A DNA stretch of 64,000 bases, from positions 34,893,062 to 34,957,061 of the forward strand of contig CM037785.1 of assembly GCA_021229015.1 (NCBI GenBank). Reading direction: 5' to 3'. A program made the position numbers and the translations under genes. This stretch comes from Solen grandis (lineage: Eukaryota; Mollusca; Bivalvia; Adapedonta; Solenidae). The notes below the pieces were generated by a model. It searched no databases. It had not been told where the DNA came from and saw only the letters and a program-made list of their open reading frames with translations. Shown piece after piece: positions 35,701-47,189 of the stretch; position 1 is the first letter of the stretch, and each line of letters opens with the position of its first letter.

Positions 35701-36203
35701 AGGGCTCAGGCCCCAGTCTCCCGAAGTGAGAGAGGGCCATGGAGGCTGTAAAATGCTTTTCTTATTATGCACAGTGGATAAACTGAGCCACTGTACCATG
35801 TCTTTCAAGCCTAAACAGTTCAATGTATACCCTGTCTTGCGATTACAAGCACTTACTTCTTCCGATCAATGTACTTTTCTTGGGAGCCTATATATTTTAA
35901 CGTGTACCTTTCTTGCGAAAACAGGAAGTAGACTCTTTTATCCACTGTGATATACGCGTTTTTTTTTGTTGTTGTTTTTTTTTGTTGGGGGGGGGGGGGA
36001 GGGGGGGTAACATCCCACCGACAGTATTTCAGTCATTTGGAGACAATGTGGCATGATACCACACCCAGCCACATTATCCTGACACCGGGCCAACCAGTCC
36101 TGCAACTACCCTTATATGCTGAGCGCCAACGAAGGGAGCTACATCCTGATTCAGGATAACATTTTGTTTTGTTTGCTAATGATGTATTTATTTCGTATAA
36201 ACG
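35701..36203. other. Spacer with T/G homopolymer tract
   Basis: 35959-36009 is a T-rich run followed by a GGGGGGGGGGGGGG-AGGGGGGG tract capable of G-quadruplex folding. After it (about 36010-36160) is sequence related to 36765-36905 (CAGTCATTTGGAGACAATGT, ACTACCCTTATATGCTGAGC), so it is a fragment of the same retroposon family. Confidence 0.5.
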
Positions 36204-36214
36204 AATATCAAATT

Positions 36215-37004
36215 TTCATGCCAGGCCAATTAACCCAAAGTTATTAAACCGCTTTGACTTGCTAAATAAGGTAGTAACAAAAAATACAGAAATTAGTTTT
36301 AATGGACTGTTTACGATAAGCACATTGATCTATTTCGTCAGTTTCTTCAGCACGAAATTGTATAATGTCACATGTATTGAAAGGTAATTTCAAAGATGAA
36401 ATCCAGCGAATGAAGGTTCAAATATATCCGAATTAATTGACTCACCTGCGCTTTTACTTTTTTTCTTTTTTTCTTTCACATTTCAATTCAGTTTCGACCT
36501 CAAAAATGCAGTCGTATTTAAATAAACATAAAAAATCAACAGCACTAAGTGATAAGACAGAAAACTTAATTTGGAACTACTGTATATCTCAAAAGGAGGG
36601 GAATTTAAGAGACTAAAAGTAGCCCCGAAATGTTTTCGATGCAGAATTGTGTGCTACCATAGAGCAGAATTCCAAGCAACCTAGCTAAAATCTAAAAATT
36701 GGAGCTACGGAAATGTAAATGGTTATATTTTGTGTGTGTGTTTATAGGGTTTGACATCAAGACAGAATTTCAGTCATTTAGAGACTATGTCTATTTGAGA
36801 CAGACAAAGCGCTGCCGCACTGCAGTATTCAGTTACATTACCAACCATTCCTGGAACTACCCTTATATGCTGAGCACCAAGAAAGGGAGCAACACCAATA
36901 CATTTTTATGACTTTGGTATATCGCGGCCGGCAATCGAACCAAAGACCCCATCCCATCCGATTTCGGGGTGGATGTTCTAATCACACGCCCACCGGGACC
37001 GGCA
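36215..37004 (-). mobile_element. Possible SINE-headed retroposon
   Basis: On the minus strand the head at 37004 reads GCCGGTCCCGGTGGGCGTG, with a B-box-like GGTTCGATTGCC about 65 bases in and a CCGGC complement, so it looks tRNA-derived. An 11-bp direct repeat AATATCAAATT occurs at 37005-37015, immediately outside the head, and at 36204-36214. It may be the target duplication. The central part shares sequence with 36010-36160. The left limit rests only on the short repeat. Confidence 0.45.
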
Positions 37005-37015
37005 AATATCAAATT

Positions 37016-38198
37016 ACATGTAAATAGTATCAACTACAGGGTGATTTTTCATATTAACAGAAGCGGAAAAAGTGAGCTTCCACCGGTATTCGAATCACAT
37101 ACCATTTCCATATATTAACGGGTTACTCTACAAACTCAGCTATCAAACCTGTAAGTGAATCTGCTTGTCATAAGACGGTTTGAAACGAAGCGGAATGTCA
37201 TTATCACCAAGCACGATGCAATTGTCAAGAAGCTGTGAGCGACATCAACACGCATGGTGTTGCTTGAATTTAATAATAATTAACCAATGACAATGGAAGG
37301 AATCGAAGCACTTTCGGCCATCAAGCAGAATGCGAATCTTACTACACATAATGCACTTGTCAAATCGCATTCATCGATATCAACAAGAACACAAGAAAAA
37401 CAACTAGTAAAATGACATCGTCATCAAACATAATGACAGTCACCAAATATGATGTAATTTTTGCTTAAATATCGTTCTATATACATCTACATATATACCG
37501 CGTTAGACAGGTTCAATTTTAAGTTTAGCTCTACTACGAGGCCAGTGCCCTCTTTTTGTTGAATTTGGGGCCGATTATGGGTCCAATTCCCCCTCCAAGT
37601 CATACGCTTTTTTCCTTAGTGAAAAATTCCCCTATGAAACAAGTAAAATACTTAACAATAAATTGTTTCTTAGATAAAAAAAAGTTTATTAGAAAGTTAC
37701 TGACGCTTTCAAAAAATATCAATTAGAAATGTTTACTGATAAGAAGCACACGTGACAGGTAATGGTAGAGCCTATCAGCAGACCTGTTAATCTAGACTTC
37801 TGCTAAACAGTTCTATTGCTGCCCAGATCTGTGCGATTTGATCAGCGCTCCCCTTACCGCAATCTCCAAGCATAGTTGTCGTTCGTTCCTCACTATACCA
37901 TCTCTGCAATGGGCTCAATGACAAGAATCTTGTCAAAACAGAAAACAATTATTTAACGTGGATTTAAGTGTATTTTACGGATCAAAAGTTTAGAAACATT
38001 GAATACATATTTTTGGAATGATCATAAAACGTGTGGAAAATATATATTTTAATTGCTATTATGGAAACTATTTCCTGCCTTATTTCACAGATGGGAACAA
38101 TCCGCTAAAGCTCGTCTGCAAATGTAAATATTTACAGATTCAGCTGGATATCGTACTTTGAGACAAGCTTTTTATTTTCATGATTTGCAATTTTAATG
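37016..38198. other. Intergenic stretch, nothing recognised
   Basis: No exon or repeat edge recognised up to the long inverted-repeat element. A tRNA-like anticodon-arm fragment near 37090-37180 lacks usable A and B boxes. Confidence 0.35.
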
Positions 38199-38205
38199 AC
38201 CATTC

Positions 38206-38244
38206 TACGGTGGCACTGAGGTGACATGTGCAATAGTTTTTTTT
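38206..38244 (+). repeat. Outer inverted terminus, left
   Basis: Perfect inverted match to 46529-46562, followed by an eight-T run where the nested element entered. Confidence 0.88.
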
Positions 38245-38523
38245 AGGTTTTCGCCTCTGCTGGGCGAAAACCTATTGTTCTTCTTCTGTTGATTTGTTTT
38301 TTTTTTAGGTTTTCGCCTCTGCTGGGCGAAAACCTATTGTTCTTCTTCTGTTGATTTGTTTTTTTTTTTTTTTTTTTTATTATTTTTCCAATTCCACCCA
38401 TTTTTGTGTCCAGCCTAGCGGCCAGATGAAAAACGCTACAGCTATGAAATTTTGGGCATGGAGTCATCTTTATCTGAACATGTGCCTAATTGGTCAAACT
38501 TTTCACATTTATTTCTGATTTAG

Positions 38524-38537
38524 CCACTAGGGGGCGC
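38524..38537 (+). promoter_or_regulatory. CTCF-like motif 1
   Basis: CCACTAGGGGGCGC fits every position of the animal CTCF core consensus CCASYAGRKGGCRS. Binding is inferred only from the sequence. Confidence 0.5.
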
Positions 38538-39367
38538 AATGCATGTAATCACTGTTTTGCTAATAACTCAAAAATTTGAAACCTGATTTAGATGCGGTTT
38601 TTTACATAATGTTCCTTGTTGACAGCCCAATCAAATATGATGGATATCTTATCATCGAGTACTGGGGAAAAAAATTGTTCTAGGAGAGGTTGAATGTTCG
38701 AACCTTGGAAAAAAGTGGAAAAATGAGGGTAGGTCTACGAAAAACCTACCCACTTTTGTTAGAGATCAGATAGAAGAATTCTGTTTGCTGCATACGATTT
38801 GCAAGACATATACGCACAAAATATATGGGGTGGCGAATTAAGGAAATGCGTGGTTTGTCCTCTAGAAACGGTCAAACTTCACTAAATTTTAGTAAAAATT
38901 AAAATTTCAAAAACATGTTTTTGTCGCTCCTGACTTTATTTTCTGTTCATTCTTCATGAAATTTTCACAAGTTATGTATTGTTATGTTTGAAAGGGTCTC
39001 ACAATAAAAAATTAAAAAAACATTGAAAAGGTCAAGGTCATATTACGATAATAGTGTTTTTATTCGGCCAGAAATAGCTCCAAAACTAAAAATATTCAAT
39101 TGAGAGTATATGAACAAAAGTTTTAGTTCTTAAAGAGCTCTTTCCAGTGATGTTTAGTTTTTGAAGATAGGACTTGATTTGGTCATTATACGGCAGTCCA
39201 AAGTTTGATCCTTTTTTGGAATAATTGTAAATCAGGTTTTATGCTTCAAATTCTGATACATAAAAATAAAAAGTTTGACTTGTGTGACTAGTATACTTGA
39301 TTGAACTATTTGCTGCTTTGCTAGGTACCAAACAGTAAAATTTTAATCAATTTTCTTTCTCATTTTG

Positions 39368-39381
39368 CCGCTAGGGGGCGC
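39368..39381 (+). promoter_or_regulatory. CTCF-like motif 2
   Basis: CCGCTAGGGGGCGC, one mismatch (G for A at position 3) to the CTCF core consensus. Confidence 0.45.
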
Positions 39382-40215
39382 TTTTCTTGAAATCATTCTT
39401 TTGCTTATAACTCAAAAAGTTGAAGCCTGATCCAAATATGTTAATTGAATTATGTTCCTTGTTGATAGCCTATTAAAATATGATAGTTTCTAGGTATGAG
39501 TGGCTGAAACTTTTTGTGCTAGTAACGGAAGGTTGAAAGTTCGAATCTCGTAAAAAAACTGTGCAGATGAGGGTAGGTCTACGAAAAACCTATCCATTTT
39601 TGTTAGAAATCAGATAGAAGAATTCTGTTTGCTGCAAATGATTTGCAAGACATATACGCACAAAATATATGGGGTGGCGAATTTAAGAAATGCATGGTTT
39701 GTCCTCTAGAAAAGGTCAAACTTCACTAGATTTTAGTAAAAATTAAAATTTCAAAAACATGTTTTTTTTGTCGCCCCTGACTTTATTTTCTGTTCATTCT
39801 TCATGAAATTTTCACAAGTTATGTATTGTTATGTTTGAAAGGGCCTCACAATTAAAAAGTTAAAAAAACATTGAAACGGTCAAGGTCATATTAAGATAAT
39901 TGTGTTTTTATTCGGCCCCAAAGTGCTCCAAATCTAAAGATATTTCATTGAGAGTATATGAACAAAAGTTTTAGTTCTAAATAGTTCTTCCGTATAATGT
40001 TTAGTTTTTGAAGATCGGACTTGATCTTTTCATTTTACGACAATCCAAAGTTTGATCCTTTTTTGGAATAATTGTTATTCAGTTTTTATGCTTAAAATTG
40101 TGATATAAAAGAAAAAGAATGTTCGATTAGTGCGACTTATATACTTGTTTGAACTATTTGCTGAATTTCTAGGTACCTAATTGTAAAATTTTTATCAATT
40201 TTTTTTCTCATTTTG

Positions 40216-40229
40216 CCGCTAGAGGGCGC
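40216..40229 (+). promoter_or_regulatory. CTCF-like motif 3
   Basis: CCGCTAGAGGGCGC, one mismatch to the core consensus. Confidence 0.45.
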
Positions 40230-40704
40230 TTTGCTTAAAATCACTCTTTTGCCTATAACTCAAAACGTTAAAGTCTAATTGAAATGCGGTTTTCAGCATT
40301 TTGTTCCTTGTACCACAGAATGTGATGATTTCAAAGTATAGGGTATGGGGAAATATTTGCGCTAGAGGAGATTGAATGTTCTAACATTAAAAAAAAAAAA
40401 AAAAAAAAAAAAAAACTGTGCAAATGAGAGTAGGTCTTCAAAAAACCTTTGCATTCTGTTTCATATTGAAAATTGTGGCTGAGTTGAAATAAAGTGTTCA
40501 AGTTGATTAGGTTAAAAGCGAAAACCAAGATACCGCTTGCGGTTCTAGTTTTTATTTTTATTATTTTTCCAATTCCACCCATTTTTGTGTCCAGCCTAGC
40601 GGCCAGATGAAAAAAGCTACAGCTATGAAATTTTGGGCATGGAGTCATCTTTATCTGAACATGTGCCTAATTGGTCAAACTTTTCACTTTTGTTTCTGAT
40701 TTAG

Positions 40705-40718
40705 CCACTAGGGGGCGC
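40705..40718 (+). promoter_or_regulatory. CTCF-like motif 4
   Basis: CCACTAGGGGGCGC, full consensus match, at the head of the second tandem element. Confidence 0.5.
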
Positions 40719-41547
40719 AATGCATGTAATCACTGTTTTGCTAATAACTCAAAAATTTGAAACCTGATTTAGATGCGGTTTTTTACATAATGTTCCTTGT
40801 TGACAGCCCAATCAAATATGATGGAAATCTCATCATCGAGTACGGGAAAAAAATTGTTCTAGGAGAGGTTGAATGTTCGAACCTTGGAAAAAAGTGAAAT
40901 AATGAGGGTAGGTCTACGAAAAACCTTCCCACTTTTGTTAGAGATCAGATAGAAGAATTCTGTTTGCTGCATACGATTTGCAAGACATATACGCACAAAA
41001 TATATGGGGTGGCGAATTTAGGAAATGCGTGGTTTGTCCTCTAAAAAAGGTCAAACTTCACTAAATTTTAGGAAAAATTAAAATTTCAAAAACATGTTTT
41101 TGTCGCTCCTGACTTTATTTTCTGTTCATTCTTCGTGATATTTTCACACGATATGTATTGATATGTTTGAAAGGGCCTCACAATAAAAAAATTAAAAGAA
41201 ATTTGAAAAGGTCAAGGTCATATTACAATTATTGTGTTTTTATTCGGCCACAAATAGCTCCAAATCTAAAAATATTTCATTGAGAGTATATGAACAAAAG
41301 TTTCAGTTCTTAAAGAGCTCTTTCCAGTGATGTTTAGGTTTTGAAGATCGGACTTGATTTGGTTATTATACGGCAGTCCAAAATTTGATCCTTTTTTTAA
41401 ATAATTGTAAATCAGGTTTTATGCTTCAAATTCTGATACACAAGAATAAAAAGTTTCACTTGTGCGACTAGTATACTTGATTGAACTATTTGCTGCTTTG
41501 CTAGGTACTAAACAGTAAAATTTTAATCAATTTTCTATCTCATTTTG

Positions 41548-41561
41548 CCGCTAGGTGGTGC
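41548..41561 (+). promoter_or_regulatory. CTCF-like motif 5 (weakened)
   Basis: CCGCTAGGTGGTGC, two mismatches, one in the GGC core. Confidence 0.3.
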
Positions 41562-42396
41562 TTTTCTTGAAATCATTCTTTTGCTTATAACTAAAAAAGT
41601 TGAAGCCTGATCCAAATGCGGTTAATTGAATTATGTTCCTTGTTCATAGCCTAATAAAATATGATAGTTTTTAGGTATGAGTGGCTGAAACTTTTTGAGC
41701 TAGTAACGGAAGGTTGAAAGTTCGAATCTTGTAAAAAAAACTGCAAATGAGGGTAGGTCTACGAAAAACCTATCCATTTTTGTTAGAAATCAGATAGAAG
41801 AATTCTGTTTGCTGCAAATGATTTGCAAGACATATACGCACAAAATATATGGGGTGGCGAATTTAAGAAATGCATGGTTTGTCCTCTAGAAAAAGGTCAA
41901 ACTTCACTAAATTTTAGGAAAAATTAAAATTTCAAAAACATGTTTTTTTGTCGCTCCTGACTTTATTTTCTGTTCATTCTTCATGAAATTTTCACAAGTT
42001 ATGTATTGTTATGTTTGAAAGGGCCTCACAATTAAAAAGTTAAAAAAAACATTGAAAAGGTCAAGGTCATATTACGATAATTGTGTTTTTATTCGGCCCC
42101 AAAGTGCTCCAAATCTAAAAATATTTCATTGAGAGTATATGAACAAAAGTTTCAGTTCTTAAAGAGCTCTTTCCAGTGATGTTTAGGTTTTGAAGATCGG
42201 ACTTGATTTGGTTATTATACGGCAGTCCAAAATTTGATCCTTTTTTTAAATAATTGTAAATCAGGTTTTATGCTTCAAATTCTGATACACAAGAATAAAA
42301 AGTTTCACTTGTGCGACTAGTATACTTGATTGAACTATTTGCTGCTTTGCTAGGTACTAAACAGTAAAATTTTAATCAATTTTCTATCTCATTTTG

Positions 42397-42410
42397 CCGC
42401 TAGGTGGTGC
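42397..42410 (+). promoter_or_regulatory. CTCF-like motif 6 (weakened)
   Basis: CCGCTAGGTGGTGC, identical to motif 5, in the duplicated monomer. Confidence 0.3.
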
Positions 42411-43247
42411 TTTTCTTGAAATCATTCTTTTGCTTATAACTAAAAAAGTTGAAGCCTGATCCAAATGCGGTTAATTGAATTATGTTCCTTGTTCATAGCC
42501 TAATAAAATATGATAGTTTTTAGGTATGAGTGGCTGAAACTTTTTGAGCTAGTAACGGAAGGTTGAAAGTTCGAATCTGTGTAAAAAAAACTGCAAATGA
42601 GGGTAGGTCTACGAAAAACCTATCCATTTTTGTTAGAAATCAGATAGAAGAATTCTGTTTGCTGCAAATGATTTGCAAGACATATACGCACAAAATATAT
42701 GGGGTGGCGAATTTAAGAAATGCATGGTTTGTCCTCTAGAAAAAGGTCAAACTTCACTAAATTTTAGGAAAAATTAAAATTTCAAAAACATGTTTTTTTG
42801 TCGCTCCTGACTTTATTTTCTGTTCATTCTTCATGAAATTTTCACAAGTTATGTATTGTTATGTTTGAAAGGGCCTCACAATTAAAAAGTTAAAAAAAAC
42901 ATTGAAAAGGTCAAGGTCATATTACGATAATTGTGTTTTTATTCGGCCCCAAAGTGCTCCAAATCTAAAAATATTTCATTGAGAGTATATGAACAAAAGT
43001 TTTAGTTCTAAATAGTTCTTTCGTATAATGTTTAGTTTTTGAAGATCGGACTTGATCTGTTCATTTTACGGCAATCCAAAGTTTGATCCTTTTTTGGAAT
43101 AATTGTTATTCAGTTTTTATGCTTAAAATTGTGATATATAAGAAAAAGAATGTTCGATTAGTGCGACTTATATACTTGTTTGAACTATTTGCTGCATTTC
43201 TAGGTACCTAATTGTAAAATTTTTATCTTTTTTTTTTTCTCATTTTG

Positions 43248-43261
43248 CCGCTAGAGGGCGC
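43248..43261 (+). promoter_or_regulatory. CTCF-like motif 7
   Basis: CCGCTAGAGGGCGC, same as motif 3, in the last monomer. Confidence 0.45.
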
Positions 43262-43424
43262 TTTGCTTAAAATCACTCTTTTGCCTATAACTCAAAACGT
43301 AAAAGTCTAATTGAAATGCGGTTTTCAGCATTTTGTTCCTTGTTGACAGCACCACAGAATGTGATGTGATATGATGATAGGGTATGGGGAAATATTTGCG
43401 CTAGAGGAGTTTGAATGTTCTTAC

Positions 43425-43460
<36 letters not shown>

Positions 43461-43595
43461 GTGCACATGGGAATAGGTCTTCAAAAAACCTTTGCGTTCT
43501 GTTTCATATTAAAAATTGTGGCTGAGTTAAAATAAAGTGTTCAAGTTGATTAGGTTAAAAGCGAAAACCAAGATACCGCTTGCGGTTCTAGTTTT

Positions 43596-43886
43596 GGTAT
43601 TGTTTTCCCGAGTTAATTTTTTTTTTTTAACTCGGGAAAACAAAGTTATTTTTGTTTTCCCGTGTTAAATTTTTTTTTTAACTCGGGAAAACAAAAAAAT
43701 ATTGTTTTCCCGAGTTAATTTTTTTTTTTAACTCGGGAAAACAGTCATTTTTGTTTTCCCGTGTTATTTTTTTTTTTTAACTCGGGAAAACAAAAAATTT
43801 TTTCCCGAGTTAAATTTTTTTTTTAACTCAGGAAAACAAAAAATATTGTTTTCCCGTGTTATTTTTTTTTTAATCGGGAAAAAAAA
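43596..43886. repeat. Palindromic array, left arm
   Basis: Tandem units of TTGTTTTCCCGAGTTAA, a T run, then TTAACTCGGGAAAACAA. Each unit is its own inverted repeat, so the array can fold into many small hairpins. It is mirrored at 46238-46520. Confidence 0.88.
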
Positions 43887-43889
43887 AAT

Positions 43890-43992
43890 TAAGTCGTGCG
43901 CACGACTTAATTAGCCAATCAAATCCGCTTATTATGTTGTGGCCACGACTTAATAAGTTGTGGGAACGACATAATTGGCCAATCAGAGCCCT
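43890..43992 (+). repeat. Inner arm segment with nested palindromes, left
   Basis: Contains the perfect 20-bp palindrome TAAGTCGTGCGCACGACTTA and a near-palindrome around GTGGCCACGACTTAATAAG. It is inverted at 46137-46242. Confidence 0.85.
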
Positions 43993-46136
43993 CAGTCAGA
44001 GTTAATGTCTGAGTTAAAATATATATATAAATATATATTATATATTATTATATATATATATATTAAAAATATATTTTGAATAATTGTAGTACTATACCTC
44101 CAACAAGCTGGCCGTTGCGTTTACTGGTCCAGTCCGGCTGTAAGAATTTAAAGCGCCCACCATTTCCATGCATTATGTACTCAGCAAAAAAGAAACTTTA
44201 CATTTATTGACTATATTCCTTAAAACACTTAGGATACAAGTAATAATCACTTGCAAATATGTTTGAATTCGCTTATAGTCACCAACCAAAAATCATTGTT
44301 TACTATGGCGTATAACTGTTTACGTGAAAACATTTTACAGTCAGCTTAAACATTCCGAGGGATCGTGTTTTAGCATTATTCTTGCACTTAACATCAAACC
44401 CAGAGTCTAGGTCAAGAAAAACAACTTCTGGGACAGGTACTGAGAGCTGTTTGTAAATTAAATTATATAATGTATATATTATGTAATATTATGTAATCAT
44501 AAATTACACCATCCATTTGAATTGAAATAAGAAGGATATTCCTTCACCGCGAGACTATGAGAACGAATTGTGTAGGCAGCAGCATTGGTCATCGTTATCA
44601 ATAAGTTTAGGCTATGAAGTGATCCAGAAAGTTTCGACAACGATAATCAAATGGAAAGGCATGTAAAGATGCTTTTTTCTGAGTATATATTGCATGTCCG
44701 ATCTGGTTTTAGCTTTTCATTTGGCGAGATAGTCTGTTTATCAAAGTTTGAATTTCTCTGTTAATCCTTTTCGTTCTTAAAATATGTATGAAATATATGT
44801 CTTGAAATTTCAAGATAATTCTGGGAAACTATCACACAGAGTTAATGGAATTCGGTCAGTTGGTAATTCTTAGGATACAAAAGGCAAAAATCCAAGTCTC
44901 AGTCCGATACCCTTTCTAGTTAGTGTAGTTTACTTGAATTATCTGAATTTTTCAAGATTTTATCTCGAATTTCAAGGATTTTGTATCTTGAATTATCGAA
45001 AACTGATTTTGAATAATCAAGATATTATCTTGAATTTTCAAGATCCTGTTTAGAATTCCTAAACCTTATGTTGACTTTTAAAGATCTTATGCTGATTTTT
45101 TATGCTTCCCGAAGGGGGAGCATAAAGTTGCCGCTTTGTCCTTCCCGTCCGTCTGTTCGTCATAATTTTGTCCGGAGCATTACACAAAAAATGTAAAATG
45201 TATCAACATGAAACTTCATAGGTAGATAGATCTCAGTGTGGAGAAGTGCGGTGTACAATAACCATAACTCTAGGATGACTAATTTAAGAGTTATCGCCAT
45301 TTGAATACTTGTACATGTTAGACCAAAGGGTGGTCTCTTAAGATTTTCCTCAGTTGAGGTGTTCTCTTCAGCAAGTTTAATATTACATTAAAACATTTTT
45401 TTAAACAACATGCATCTTTAAAGGTTTCTAGATCCCTTTACAACACTGCTTCTGCAAACTTACAGATGATTTTGCTGTTGCCTTTTAGGCACTTGATGAA
45501 TTTCTATATCAAAATTATAGACTGTACAGACCCTGATCAGATGGCTGCTGTAGGAGCAAGCTCCCTCATATATGTATATTTTGCTTGCAAATGTCACCAG
45601 TGTACAAGTACTGTGTAAATAAGTAAACTGTGTGCGTATAAATAAATACTGGCTACAGATATGCAGTCTGTGAGTGTTAGTGTATCTGGGGAGATGGGTT
45701 GGGTGTTAAAAAGGAAGACAGACACACACATATTAGAATTTGTATTGCCAAATGTTATTTTCAGCATAATGCTTACAACTGAAAGAAATATATCAACATT
45801 ATGAGCTAAAAGTAAAAAATAAGAGTGGGCGTCAATATCTGACACTGTTGTGTTTGTTGTAAAGTTGTTATTCCAGAAATTTAGCACAAATGAATGAGTG
45901 TTCAATGATTATCACAAACAATGTTGGTAATAAATAGCCAAGTGAGAATCCAATTAGTGACAAAAACAAAGATTATGTCAATAAAACAACCCCCCCCCCC
46001 CCCAAAAAAAAGAGAAAAAAAAAAAGAAAATAAACATTTTTAAACGTTGCATCTCTTTTAAAGCTATTGTTTTGAATTTGATAAATTATGATTGTATAAC
46101 TTAGGACAGAACTTTGCAGCCCTCGTGACTCTGGCG
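43993..46136. other. Central region of the long inverted-repeat element
   Basis: Holds a TA-rich microsatellite (44016-44078) and a short-period palindromic patch (about 44940-45065, ATCTTGAATTTTCAAGAT-type). It also holds a nested hairpin-headed repeat (45098-45560) and a C15/A-rich tract (45990-46030). The longest frame (45594-45905, minus) has no transposase motif. Confidence 0.6.
45098..45560 (-). repeat. Hairpin-headed repeat (TATGCTTCCC..GGGGGAGCATA family)
   Basis: On the plus strand it opens with TTATGCTTCCCGAAGGGGG, then AGCATAAAG, and CCGTCCGTCTGTTCG shortly after. A module with TTTGTCCGGAGCATTACAC follows; this is related to 56190-56300 (TTGTCCAGAACATTAC). Its plan matches the reverse orientation of the hairpin-tipped families. 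The right edge is approximate. Confidence 0.55.
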
Positions 46137-46242
46137 GAGGGCTCTGATTGGCCAATTATGTCGTTCCCACAACTTATTAAGTCGTGGCCACAACATAATA
46201 AGCGGATTTGATTGGCTAATTAAGTCGTGCGCACGACTTAAT
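46137..46242 (-). repeat. Inner arm segment with nested palindromes, right
   Basis: Inverted copy of 43890-43992, including the 20-bp TAAGTCGTGCGCACGACTTA palindrome. Confidence 0.85.
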
Positions 46243-46520
46243 TTTTTTGTTTCCCGAGTTAAAAAAAAAAAATAACCGGGAAAACAATATGTTTTCCCGA
46301 GTTAAAAAAAAAATTTAACTCGGGAAAACAATATTTTTTGTTTTCCCGAGTTAAAAAAAAAAATAACACGGGAAAACAAAAATGACTGTTTTCCCGAGTT
46401 AAAAAAAAAATTAACTCGGGAAAACAATATTTTTTTGTTTTCCCGAGTTAAAAAAAAATTTAACAAAAATAACTTTGTTTTCCCGAGTTAAAAAAAAAAA
46501 TTAACTCGGGAAAACAATAC
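46243..46520. repeat. Palindromic array, right arm
   Basis: Inverted counterpart of 43596-43886; units of CCCGAGTTAA and TTAACTCGGGAAAAC with variable A runs. One unit near 46455-46475 has lost half of its palindrome. Confidence 0.87.
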
Positions 46521-46528
46521 CAAAAAAA

Positions 46529-46562
46529 AAACTATTGCACATGTCACCTCAGTGCCACCGTA
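46529..46562 (-). repeat. Outer inverted terminus, right
   Basis: Inverted match to 38206-38241, followed by CCATTC, which also precedes the left end. Confidence 0.88.
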
Positions 46563-46568
46563 CCATTC

Positions 46569-47182
46569 CGATCAGTTTATATATTTCACAGTTTAAGGAG
46601 CCTATCTAGTCGTCCTTCAAATTAAATATCTGAACAACGGTTTGGATGATGTCATATATTTGAAACTACTTTCTGAGCCAACCACAGAGGTGAATGTAAT
46701 GTAAGCCGATGTGTAAAAGAGTGCCCTTACCGTTGTGTAAAAGCCCAGTCTACGGATACTACAACGTACATCATAATCATACAGATACAGAAATAAAGGA
46801 CATGGCCCCAAGGGTTTGTTACGAAACGTATGTAATCAGAGATGTGAAAACCTAGATATGTAATGTAACTCCGTAATGAATGAAATTATGAAGAAAAAAA
46901 AGGCGTCTTTCCCTGCAGTATCAAGCGTAACTCACGAATAAATTATTGTCGCTTCTCGCACTTGATTGGATATGGTCTAAATAGAAAACTTGCGCGTGAT
47001 TAAAAACTAAAAAGGCCGATAAAATTGCGGATCGAGGTATAACGTAACATTACGCTGCCCCCGTCCCATCGTAAGGATTCTGAATAACACCTAGTACTGA
47101 GCGGGCAAACATTTTTTCAGGTGCTTGTCTTATATCCAGCAAGTAGCGAGGAACGACTATAGATGTTCCTTCCAATGCAATA
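46569..47182. other. Spacer, nothing recognised
   Basis: No coding, RNA or repeat signal recognised. Confidence 0.35.
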
Positions 47183-47189
47183 AGTTATT

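Larger units (their letters stand above)
38245..43591. mobile_element. Nested tandem-monomer element inside the left arm
   Basis: Begins AGGTTTTCGCC-tctgctg-GGCGAAAACCT, an 11-bp perfect hairpin present twice (from 38245 and about 38309). Ends GCGAAAACC, then TACCGCTTGCGGTTCTAG. An internal copy of that end at 40518-40549, followed by a new TTATTATTTTTCCAATTCC start, shows two elements in tandem. The first has two ~845-bp monomers (landmark GTTAGAGATCAGATAGAAGA at about 38758 and 39598). The second has three (about 40937, 41778 and 42631). Monomers from about 41270-42140 and 42120-42990 are almost identical, so the amplification is recent. No coding frame. Confidence 0.8.
38206..46562. mobile_element. 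8.36-kb non-autonomous DNA element with long palindromic-array inverted arms
   Basis: The outer ends are perfect inverted copies for at least 35 bases (TACGGTGGCACTGAGGTGAC, then ATGTGCAATAGTTTT; 38206-38244 and 46529-46562). ACCATTC lies directly outside both ends (38199-38205 and, overlapping the last base, 46562-46568), so a 6-7 bp target duplication is likely. The inverted arms continue inward: 43592-43992 pairs with 46137-46530. The left arm is split after a T run by a 5.35-kb insertion (38245-43591). The right arm is uninterrupted, which shows the original junction: a T10 run then GGTATTGTTTTCCCGAG. The 43993-46136 centre encodes no transposase. The superfamily is not determined. Confidence 0.85.
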
